Shown one piece after another: positions 18,128-25,311 of a DNA stretch of 64,000 nt. The position numbers were made by a program, and so were the translations under genes. The notes beneath the pieces were generated by a model, which worked only from the letters and a program-made list of their open reading frames with translations, was not told where the DNA came from and did no database searches. How positions within the stretch are numbered: the first letter of the stretch is position 1; each line of letters opens with the position of its first letter. Source of the DNA: Bradyrhizobium diazoefficiens (GTDB lineage Bacteria; Pseudomonadota; Alphaproteobacteria; Rhizobiales; Xanthobacteraceae); assembly GCF_018131015.1 (NCBI RefSeq), contig NZ_JAFCJJ010000012.1:62001-126000 (forward strand). The letters are read 5' to 3'.

Positions 18128-19402
18128 TCACATCATCCCACCTTCGTCCTCCTCGGCCTGCTCGATCAACGCCTGGCTCACCACGATCTTGCGGCGGGGC
18201 ACGACGAAGACCATCATGCCGGCGCAGAGCAGCGAGATGGCGAGGATTGCGGAGGTGAGCGGCAGCGTCGTGGCGGAGTGGCCGCCGAGATAGGCGCCGA
18301 ATTGCGACATCAGCGCGCCGATGCCCTGCTGGAGAAAGCCCATCGCGCCTGATGCGGTGCCGGCGGCCTCCGGGCGGATGCTGATGGCGCCGGCGGCGGA
18401 ATTCGCCATCACGATGGCGTTGCCGGCCATCACGATCATCTGTGTGCCGAACAGCCAGGCGGGAGCCTCGTTCCAGCCGATAAAACTCCAGAACAGGTTC
18501 GCGAGGCTGCCGCAGAGCTGCAGGGCGAGCCCGAGCCAGATCAGCTTTTCCAACGAGTGCCGCGGCGCAAAGCGCACGCAGAGCAAATTGCCGACGAGGT
18601 AGGCAAAGCCCGTTGTCGCAAACCACGCGCCGTATTCGGCGCTGGTCCGGCCCATCTGCGTCACCACGATGTAGGGACCGCCGCCGGCGAAGGTGAAGAT
18701 GATCTGCGAGGCCAGCACCTGGCACATCACAAAGCCGACGAAGGCGCGGTTGCGGATGAGAACGCCGACGTCGTCGCGAAAGCCGGAGCCCGCGGCGCGG
18801 CTGCGGCGCGTCTCGGGCAGCGCCACAGCGATGCCGGCGGCGACGATGATCGCACCGATGGTGATGACGTAGAAGATCGCGCGCCAGCCGAACGCGGTCT
18901 CGATCAGGCCGCCGGTGAGCGGGGAAAGCATCTGTCCGATCATCAGGGCGGCGACCACGAGGCTGATCATCGAGGCGACGCGCTCGCGCTCGTAGATGTC
19001 GCGGATGATCGCGCGGCTCACCACCATGCCGGCGGCGCCACCCAGCGCCTGGAAGAAACGCGCGGCGATCAGTTGCGGCAGGGTCTGCGCGAAGATGCAG
19101 GCAACGCTCGCCGCCACCATCAAGGTGAGTCCTGCAAGCAGCACCGGGCGCCGTCCGAACCTGTCAGACAGCGGTCCCATGATGATCTGGGACAGCGCGA
19201 TGCCGACCATGTAGAGCGACACCGTCATCTGCGCGACCGAGATGTCGCTGCCGAAAGTCGTCGCCAGCACCGGTAGCGCCGGAACCAGCATGTAGAGCGA
19301 GATCGGCGCGATCCCGGTCATGGCGACCAGCAACAGCAGCACCGCACGCGATGGCGCGAGGTTCCCTGCCGCTCCCGGCGGCTTGCTGATCATTCCGTGC
19401 AT
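18128..19402 (-). CDS. Bcr/CflA-family MFS multidrug efflux transporter
   Basis: Polytopic inner-membrane drug:proton antiporter of 424 residues. Twelve hydrophobic segments are apparent. The MFS loop 2-3 signature is GPLSDRFGRRPVLLAGLTLM near residues 70-90, and the motif ARFFQALGGAAGMVVSRAII (transmembrane segment 4/5 region) is typical of the Bcr/CflA (DHA1) subfamily. The start at 19402 (MHGMISKPPG) is preferred, with MISKPPG 9 bp inside as an alternative. Further upstream the open frame runs into a type B repeat. Substrate unknown; bicyclomycin, chloramphenicol and related drugs are family examples, not evidence here. Confidence 0.88.
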   Translation of the reverse strand: MHGMISKPPGAAGNLAPSRAVLLLLVAMTGIAPISLYMLVPALPVLATTFGSDISVAQMTVSLYMVGIALSQIIMGPLSDRFGRRPVLLAGLTLMVAASVACIFAQTLPQLIAARFFQALGGAAGMVVSRAIIRDIYERERVASMISLVVAALMIGQMLSPLTGGLIETAFGWRAIFYVITIGAIIVAAGIAVALPETRRSRAAGSGFRDDVGVLIRNRAFVGFVMCQVLASQIIFTFAGGGPYIVVTQMGRTSAEYGAWFATTGFAYLVGNLLCVRFAPRHSLEKLIWLGLALQLCGSLANLFWSFIGWNEAPAWLFGTQMIVMAGNAIVMANSAAGAISIRPEAAGTASGAMGFLQQGIGALMSQFGAYLGGHSATTLPLTSAILAISLLCAGMMVFVVPRRKIVVSQALIEQAEEDEGGMM

Positions 19403-19716
19403 GCGTGTCCGTCTCTGCGATTGCGAGTCGGACTGTAGCCTGCGCGCGCCGGACGGATATCGGCGTTTCGGCATGCGGCCATACCGATTCCGGGACGATG
19501 TGATGGCGGCGCGATCGAGTGCGGATTTTACGGATGTGCAGCGCGGCGCTCGTGCCGCCATTACGGCTGTCATTCCCCGCGAAGGCGGGGAATCCAGTAT
19601 TCCAGAGGCGGTCGCGATTGAATCGAGAGGCCGCGGCGTACTGGATGCCCCGCCTCCGCGGGGCATGACACCGATCGGGTAGGAACAGCCTTGCTCAGCC
19701 CGCGTAGCGCCATGCG
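19403..19716. other. 314 bp intergenic region with type B repeat (copy 2)
   Basis: Gap between the efflux-pump start and the downstream end of the aminopeptidase gene. It holds a type B palindrome at 19569-19671 (TGTCATTCCCCGCGAAGGCG ... CGCCTCCGCGGGGCATGACA) and, nearer 19403-19500, presumably the promoter of the efflux gene. I see no gene in it. Confidence 0.7.
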
Positions 19717-21546
19717 CTATGCCTTCAGCTCCGCCGTGGCCTGGTCGAGCCAGGCCCTCGTCGGCTCATCCAGCGCCGGCCGCACCTCGGCGCGGACGCG
19801 GGCGTGGTAGGCGTTGAGCCAGTCGAGTTCGTCCCTGTTCAGCATGGCGGGATCGATCAGCCGGCGGTCGATGGGGGCCAGGGTCAGCGTCTCGAACGCG
19901 TTCATCGACTTCTCGGCGCCCTTGATGTCGGCGGCGACCACCAGCTCGAGATTCTCGATGCGGATGCCGAAGCCGTCGGTTTTGTAGTAGCCGGGCTCGT
20001 TGGACAGGATCATGCCGCGCTTCAGCGGCGTGGTGCCGAGCTTCGAGATCCGCGCCGGCCCTTCGTGCACCGAGAGATAGCTGCCGACGCCGTGGCCGGT
20101 GCCGTGCTCGAAATCGACGCCGGCGGCCCAGAGATATTGCCGCGCCAAAGTGTCGAGCTGCGCGCCGGTAGCGCCGTCGGGGAAAACCGCGCGCGCGATC
20201 GCGATGTGGCCGCGCAGCACGCGGGTGAAGCGGTCGCGCATCTCGTCCGTCGGCTCGCCCACCGCCATGGTGCGGGTGACGTCGGTGGTGCCGTCTTCGT
20301 ATTGCGCGCCGGAATCGATCAGCAGGAGGTCGCCGGGCGCGATGCGCCGGTTGCTCTTGCGGGTGACGCGGTAATGCACGATGGCGCCGTTCGGGCCGGT
20401 GCCGGAGATGGTCGGGAACGAGACGTCCTTCAGCGCGCCGGTGTCGCGGCGGAACGTCTCCAGCGCTTCCACCGCGTCGATCTCGGTGAGCTTGCCGCTT
20501 TCCGCCTCGCGGTCGATGAAGGCGAGGAAGCGCGCCAGCGCCACGGCGTCGCGGCGGTGCGCGGTCTTCGTGCCCGCGATCTCGGTCGGATTCTTGACCG
20601 CCTTCAGAAGCGTGACCGGATCGCTGCCGCGCACGGGCTTGCCGCCGGCGCCTGTGATCAACCGGCTGAGGGCCTCGGCCGCGCTGGCGCTGTCGAGCGC
20701 GATCGATGCGCCGCTCTTCGCCAGCGCCATCAGCGTCGGCGCCATCGCGTCGGGCTCGCGAACGTCGGCCGCCTGCTCGAGATGGTCGCGCGTCAGGTTG
20801 GAGAGTTTGCGGTGGTCGATGAAGACGGTCGGGTGGCCGTCCTTCGGCACCACCGCGTAGGACAGCGGCAGCGGCGTATGCGCAACGTCGGCGCCGCGGA
20901 CGTTGAAGGTCCAGGCCACGGCATGGCTGTCCGAGAGCACCAGCGCGTCAGTGCCGAGCTTTTGCATCTCGGTTCTGATCTGCGCCAGCTTCTCTGACGC
21001 GGCGACGCCGGCGTATTGCAGGCTGTGCACGGTGACGGCGCCGAGCGGCGGCTGCGGCCGGTCATGCCAGACCGCGTCCACGGGGTTGCTGTCGACCGCC
21101 ACCAGTTCGGCGCCGACCTTGGTGCAGGCCGCGGACAGCAGCTCGGCTGCCGCAAAAGTGTGCAGCCACGGATCAAATCCGAGGCGGTCGCCGGCCTTCA
21201 GACGGGCCGATACCCAACTCTCCGGCGGCGGATCGATCAGCGACTCCACCGTCCATGCCTTGGTGTCGACCTGCTTGGCCGCCTGGATCGTATAGCGGCC
21301 GTCGACGAACAATGCGGCCTCCTGGGGCAGAACCACCGCAAGTCCAGCCGAACCGGTAAAGCCGGTCAGCCAGGCGAGCCGCTCTTCGGAAGGCGCCACA
21401 TACTCGTTTTGCTGCTGGTCGGCGCGCGGAATGACGAAGCCGGTCAGCTTGCGGCGGGCAATTTCTTCGCGGAGCGCGGCCAGCCGCGCCGCCAATGCGA
21501 CGCCGGCCTCCGGTTCCTCGAATGTCTGGAAGTGCGCTTCGAACAT
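19717..21546 (-). CDS. Xaa-Pro aminopeptidase, M24B family
   Basis: Dinuclear metallopeptidase of 609 residues that removes N-terminal residues before proline. Two creatinase-like N-terminal domains precede the pita-bread catalytic domain. All five metal ligands are visible in order: the two aspartates in LLIDSGAQYEDGTTDVTRTM, His in EHGTGHGVGSYLSVHEGP, Glu in LSNEPGYY, and Glu in GFGIRIENLELV. A C-terminal extension of about 60 residues matches the long eukaryote-like APP1 subtype. The ATG at 21546 (MFEAHFQTFEEPEAG) is preferred over an upstream GTG-type extension to 21582. The neighbour prmA is on the same strand with a small opposite gene between. Confidence 0.93.
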   Translation of the reverse strand: MFEAHFQTFEEPEAGVALAARLAALREEIARRKLTGFVIPRADQQQNEYVAPSEERLAWLTGFTGSAGLAVVLPQEAALFVDGRYTIQAAKQVDTKAWTVESLIDPPPESWVSARLKAGDRLGFDPWLHTFAAAELLSAACTKVGAELVAVDSNPVDAVWHDRPQPPLGAVTVHSLQYAGVAASEKLAQIRTEMQKLGTDALVLSDSHAVAWTFNVRGADVAHTPLPLSYAVVPKDGHPTVFIDHRKLSNLTRDHLEQAADVREPDAMAPTLMALAKSGASIALDSASAAEALSRLITGAGGKPVRGSDPVTLLKAVKNPTEIAGTKTAHRRDAVALARFLAFIDREAESGKLTEIDAVEALETFRRDTGALKDVSFPTISGTGPNGAIVHYRVTRKSNRRIAPGDLLLIDSGAQYEDGTTDVTRTMAVGEPTDEMRDRFTRVLRGHIAIARAVFPDGATGAQLDTLARQYLWAAGVDFEHGTGHGVGSYLSVHEGPARISKLGTTPLKRGMILSNEPGYYKTDGFGIRIENLELVVAADIKGAEKSMNAFETLTLAPIDRRLIDPAMLNRDELDWLNAYHARVRAEVRPALDEPTRAWLDQATAELKA

Positions 21547-21731
21547 GACGCCCAATTTAAGAGCAAGAGGATGAGTCCGCAATGCACGCGCATGTGCACA
21601 GCATCTGGCACGGACCGTGCTTGAAAAATTCCGGTCGAATTAAGTGGAGTAAGGGATGCGGCTGTTGCGCTTCGTCCGGAGAACAGGAAGATTCGAGCAA
21701 GTGGTTCATCTCAACGGCGAGGGGACACACG

Positions 21732-21905
21732 ATGCCATCGTTCACCTTTGAGAAGATTTCGCCGCCGGCCCGCCGCGCCCCGGCCGTGCCGACACCGAAG
21801 AAGCCGCGCGGCATCATCAGCCTGGCGATCGAGCGTCTCGCGGAGCGACGCGCCCAGCGCGCGCTGCGCCTATCGAAGCGCGGCGACGGGAAGCAGGGCA
21901 AGTAG
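21732..21905 (+). CDS. Small basic hypothetical protein
   Basis: 57 residues, from the ATG at 21732 preceded by GGCGAGGGG. It is strongly basic: a proline-rich N-terminal half (PPARRAPAVPTPKKPRG) and a predicted amphipathic helix (SLAIERLAERRAQRALRLSK). There is no membrane segment. I do not recognise a domain. It lies between divergent (aminopeptidase) and convergent (prmA) neighbours, so it must have its own promoter within 21547-21731. A nucleic-acid-binding role would fit the composition but is only a guess. Confidence 0.55.
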   Translation: MPSFTFEKISPPARRAPAVPTPKKPRGIISLAIERLAERRAQRALRLSKRGDGKQGK

Positions 21906-21929
21906 CGCCGAGCCCGGCGATACCTCACC

Positions 21930-22817
21930 TCATCCGGTCTTCCGCAGCAACAGGCTGCTCCACTGCTCGATCCGCAGATGCCGCAGCGGCACCAGGCCGC
22001 GGGCGCGATAGGCGGCGATGACGGCGGGCGCCTGGTGGGTCAGGAGGCCGGAGAGGATGACGCGCCCGCCCGGCGCCAGGTGCCGGGTCATCGGGCCCGC
22101 CAATTGCCGAAGCGGATTGGCGAGGATGTTGGCCAGAACCAGGTCGAACGGGCCACTTCTGGCAAAATCCGCCGCAGCGAAGCCGGTGGCGCGGATCACC
22201 CGCACGCAGGTACCGACCTCGTTCAGCCTGCAATTCTCGGCCGCGACCCGGACCGAGGGCGGATCGATGTCGGAGGCGAGCACTGCGCGATGCAGCGCCT
22301 TCGCCGCCGCAATCGCCAGCACGCCGGTCCCGGTGCCGAGGTCGAGCACCCGGTGCGGCCGCACGCTCTTCAGGACATGGTCAAGCAACAGTAAACAGCC
22401 GCGGGTGGTGCCGTGGTGGCCGGTACCGAAGGCAAGCGCGGCCTCGATCTCGATTCCGAGCTTGTTCGGCGCCACGCGGTCGCGGTCGTGGCTGCCGTGG
22501 ACGACGAAGCGCCCGGCCGGGACCGGAACGAGGTCTTCCAGGCTCGCCTTGACCCAATCCTTGGCCTCGATGGTGTCGAAGACGATCGTGCCGGCGATGT
22601 CATTTCCTGCCGAAGATGCAACGAGTTCGCGCAGCAGGGCCTGATCCGGCGCCTCGGCGAAGTGCAGCGTGACGTCCCATTGTCCGCCCGGCCGCTCGAA
22701 GGCGGCGACCGCCGCATCGCCCTCGAAAAAGACCTCGGTGAGCACGTCGACGACACGCCGGGCGTCGGCCTCGTTGCCGATCGAGAAGCTCGCGCGATGG
22801 GTGGGGGAAGGCTGCAT
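21930..22817 (-). CDS. prmA: Ribosomal protein L11 methyltransferase
   Basis: S-adenosylmethionine-dependent enzyme of 295 residues that trimethylates ribosomal protein L11. An N-terminal substrate-recognition domain is followed by the linker sequence IEIEAALAFGTGHHGTTRGC and the class I methyltransferase motif I, VLDLGTGTGVLAIAAAK, then ASDIDPPSVRVAAEN. The motif IV sequence is LVLANILANPL, the PrmA form of N-P-P/N-x-L. The gene is separated from the Flp pilin gene by a divergent 156 bp promoter region. Confidence 0.94.
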   Translation of the reverse strand: MQPSPTHRASFSIGNEADARRVVDVLTEVFFEGDAAVAAFERPGGQWDVTLHFAEAPDQALLRELVASSAGNDIAGTIVFDTIEAKDWVKASLEDLVPVPAGRFVVHGSHDRDRVAPNKLGIEIEAALAFGTGHHGTTRGCLLLLDHVLKSVRPHRVLDLGTGTGVLAIAAAKALHRAVLASDIDPPSVRVAAENCRLNEVGTCVRVIRATGFAAADFARSGPFDLVLANILANPLRQLAGPMTRHLAPGGRVILSGLLTHQAPAVIAAYRARGLVPLRHLRIEQWSSLLLRKTG

Positions 22818-22973
22818 CCGAAGGGTCCGCTCTGTTCAATTTCTGGAACTTTTGCTCTCAATTTTCTCCATAACTTGCAATTCCTGGATTAACCCGATCG
22901 AAGGTTGCAGCCCTCTAGAGTTTCGGATGTTGGAGCCAACCAACACACCCTGGAATAGAAACGGAGGCGAGAC

Positions 22974-23138
22974 GTGAAGCGCATGGTTTTGAAGTTCTGG
23001 TCGGACGAGTCCGGTGCGACCGCAATCGAATACGGCCTGATCGCGGCCGGTATCGCGCTGGCAATCATCACCGTGGTGAACAGCCTCGGCACCACCATGA
23101 ACGACAAGTTCGGTTCGATTAGCAGCTCCTTGAAGTAA
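22974..23138 (+). CDS. Flp/Fap-type pilin
   Basis: 54-residue type IVb prepilin, too short for routine ORF calling. It starts at GTG 22974, 7 bp after GGAGG; an in-frame ATG at 22983 is badly spaced. The mature N-terminus follows the prepilin-peptidase glycine in SGATAIEYGLIAAGIALAII, with the conserved Glu and Tyr of the Flp family, then one hydrophobic helix and a short polar tail ending GSISSSLK. Flp pilins are polymerised by the Tad secretion system. No tad/cpa genes are in the window, so the assembly machinery must be elsewhere. Confidence 0.9.
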   Translation: MKRMVLKFWSDESGATAIEYGLIAAGIALAIITVVNSLGTTMNDKFGSISSSLK

Positions 23139-23275
23139 TTTCCGCCACCCGTTTCACCCGGGGGGCCATATTTCTTCAGAGGCCGTTTGCCAATCGCCCG
23201 CCGGGGGTATGCCCCTCGGTGGGCGATGTCGTTTTGGGGCTACCGGATGCCCGGTAATGTCTCAGACACTACCGG

Positions 23276-23454
23276 ATGCCCACAGGCTGTCCGCCCGTTT
23301 CCCGCATCCTGTCCACGGCTTTATCCAGCCGCTTATCCCCGGCTTGTCCACAGACTTGTCCCCCGGATTCGGGGGCCTGGCGCGACGGCTCCCCTGCAGT
23401 TTCTCATCGCTTTGCCGACACCCTGTCCACAGGCCTATCCACGGCTTGCGAACA
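23276..23454. repeat. Periodic array of DnaA-box-like 9-mers
   Basis: Successive 9-mers related to TTATCCACA occur at 23276, 23287, 23298, 23309, 23321, 23333, 23344 and 23356 (pitch 11, 11, 11, 12, 12, 11, 12), then at 23423, 23435 and 23446. The best is TTGTCCACA (23344), one mismatch. Others include CTGTCCACG, TTATCCAGC, TTATCCCCG, CTGTCCACA and CTATCCACG. Early members (23276, 23298) and the last are weak. All are in the same orientation. The tail overlaps the last codons of the downstream FAD-enzyme gene. I saw no obvious AT-rich unwinding element. Function is inferred only. Confidence 0.6.
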
Positions 23455-25045
23455 GGCCGCGGTGATCCCGCAAAATCGCCTGCGCGGCGTTGTGGCCGGG
23501 GGCGCCGGTGACGCCGCCACCGGGGTGGGCGCCGGAGCCGCAGTGGTAGAGGCCCCTCAGCGGCCCGCGATAGTCGGCATGGCCCAGCATCGGCCGCGCC
23601 GAGAACAGCTGGTTCAGGGTCAGCGCACCGTGGAAGATATCGCCGCCTAACAGGCCGAACTGCCGTTCGAGATCGAGCGGGGACAGCACCTGGCGGCCGA
23701 GCACGCTGGCCGCAAAGCCCGGCGCATATTTGTCCACCGTCGCGATCATGAGATCGGCCACCTCGTCGCGATGGTCGTCCCAGGATTTGCCGCCGGGCAG
23801 CTCGGGGGCGACGTGCTGGCAGAACAGGCTTGCAACGTGTTTGCCTTCGGGCGCCAGCGTGTCGTCGAGCGTGGACGGGATCAGGATCTCCACGACCGGC
23901 TCCCGGCTCCAGCCCCGCGCGCGCGCATCGAGCCAGGCGCGGTCCATATAGCCCAGGCTCGGCGCCAGGATGATGCCGGAGGAGAGATGGTCGCCATTGC
24001 CCGGCAGCGCCGTGAAGGAGGGCAGGCGATCCAGCGCCACGTTCATGCGGAAGGTGCCCGAGCCGTTCTTCCAGTTGCGGATGCGGGCGAGGAAGTCTTG
24101 GGGCAGGGCGTCGGCCGCGATCAGCCGCGTATAGAGCAGCTTTGGATTGACGTTGGCCGCGACATATTTTGCGCGGATCGCCGTGCCGTTCTCCAGCACC
24201 ACGCCGGCGGCGCGGTCGCGCTCGACGATCACCTCGCGCACTGCGGCATCCAGGTCGATCGTGGCGCCGCGGTCGCGCGCAGCGCGCGCCATCGCCTGCG
24301 TGATCGCGCCCATGCCGCCGATGGCGTGGCCCCAGACGCCCTTCTTGCCGTTCACCTCGCCGAAGGCGTGGTGCAGCATCACATAGGCCGAGCCCGCGGC
24401 GTAGGGGCTCGCATAATTGCCGACGATGGCGTCGAAGCCGAACAGCGCCTTGACGAGATCGTGCTCGAAGCGCTCGTCCAGCATCTCGCCGGCCGAGCGG
24501 GTGAAGAGATCGAGCAGGCTGCGGCTCTGCTCCAGCGTCAGGCCGCGCAGGATGTTGGCTGTCTTCAGCGCGTTCACGGCCTCGCGGAGTGCGCCGACGC
24601 CAAAACCGTCGAGCAGGTTCGGCGGCGCACGCAGCACGAACTGCCGCAGCACGTCGGCGATATCTTCGAGTTCGCGCGAAAAACCGTCGAGTGCATCCGC
24701 ATCATGCGGGCTCAGCCGCGCGACCGACGCTTTGGTCCGGCCCTCGCCGGTGAGGAGGTAGCTGCCGTCGGGCGCGGGCAGGAAATTCTGGGCACGCCGC
24801 TCGACCACGCGCAGGCCCTGCTCGGTGAGCCCGAGGTCGTGGATCACCTGCGGATTGAGCAGGCTCACGGTGTAGGCCGCGACCGAATTCCTGAAGCCCG
24901 GATGAAACTCCTCGGTGACCGCGGCCCCGCCCACCACCTTGCGGCGCTCGACCACGTGCACGCGCAGGCCGGCGCTTGCGAGATAGGCCGCGCAGGTGAG
25001 GCCGTTATGGCCAGCGCCGATGATGACGACGTCGGTTTCGGTCAT
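23435..25045 (-). CDS. Phytoene-desaturase-like FAD-dependent oxidoreductase
   Basis: 536 residues. The N-terminal dinucleotide-binding motif DVVIIGAGHNGLTCAAYLA is at residues 5-23, followed by HVVERRKVVGGAAVTEEFHP, which is characteristic of the carotenoid-desaturase-like NAD(P)/FAD family that includes PYROXD2. The C-terminal FAD motif is YHCGSGAHPGGGVTGAPGHN. There are no carotenoid genes nearby, so a crt role is unlikely and the substrate is unknown. The last codons overlap the DnaA-box-like array. Transcription runs toward the pilin gene, so the two genes converge. Confidence 0.85.
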   Translation of the reverse strand: MTETDVVIIGAGHNGLTCAAYLASAGLRVHVVERRKVVGGAAVTEEFHPGFRNSVAAYTVSLLNPQVIHDLGLTEQGLRVVERRAQNFLPAPDGSYLLTGEGRTKASVARLSPHDADALDGFSRELEDIADVLRQFVLRAPPNLLDGFGVGALREAVNALKTANILRGLTLEQSRSLLDLFTRSAGEMLDERFEHDLVKALFGFDAIVGNYASPYAAGSAYVMLHHAFGEVNGKKGVWGHAIGGMGAITQAMARAARDRGATIDLDAAVREVIVERDRAAGVVLENGTAIRAKYVAANVNPKLLYTRLIAADALPQDFLARIRNWKNGSGTFRMNVALDRLPSFTALPGNGDHLSSGIILAPSLGYMDRAWLDARARGWSREPVVEILIPSTLDDTLAPEGKHVASLFCQHVAPELPGGKSWDDHRDEVADLMIATVDKYAPGFAASVLGRQVLSPLDLERQFGLLGGDIFHGALTLNQLFSARPMLGHADYRGPLRGLYHCGSGAHPGGGVTGAPGHNAAQAILRDHRGLFASRG

Positions 25046-25057
25046 GATGTTCCCAGC

Positions 25058-25156
25058 GTCATTCCGGGGCGAGCGAAGCGCGAACCCGGAATCTCGAGAT
25101 TCTCAGGTGCGCCATGGCGCACCCCAGTTCGCCTCTTCGAGGCGCCCCGGAATGAC
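25058..25156. repeat. Intergenic palindromic repeat, type C
   Basis: About 99 bp in the divergent gap between the FAD enzyme and the spermidine-synthase-like gene. GTCATTCCGGGGCGAGCGAA and GGCGCCCCGGAATGACA form the outer arms. Inner elements are CTCGAGATTCTCAGG and TGCGCCATGGCGCA. Only one copy is seen here. Confidence 0.7.
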
Positions 25157-25311
25157 ATCTGTATATCAGGCATTCTTCGCCGCAACATCACGCGACCATT
25201 TATTGCCCGTTCAGGCGCGGTGTGCTCCATTGCGCGCGGTCCGGCGCCCGCCGGAGCAGTTATCCGACGCGCTGTCTCGCGCGAACCGGCGCCCACTTTG
25301 CTGGAGCTTCC

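Noticed and set aside
23276..23454. CRISPR array
   Set aside because: Repeat units are only 9 bp, contiguous at 11-12 bp, with no unique spacers and no cas genes.
23187..23650. Overlapping ORFs across the DnaA-box-like array and into the FAD-enzyme gene
   Set aside because: The translations are repetitive (CPRLYPAAYPRL) because of the 11-12 bp repeats, and part lies opposite the homologous FAD-enzyme gene.
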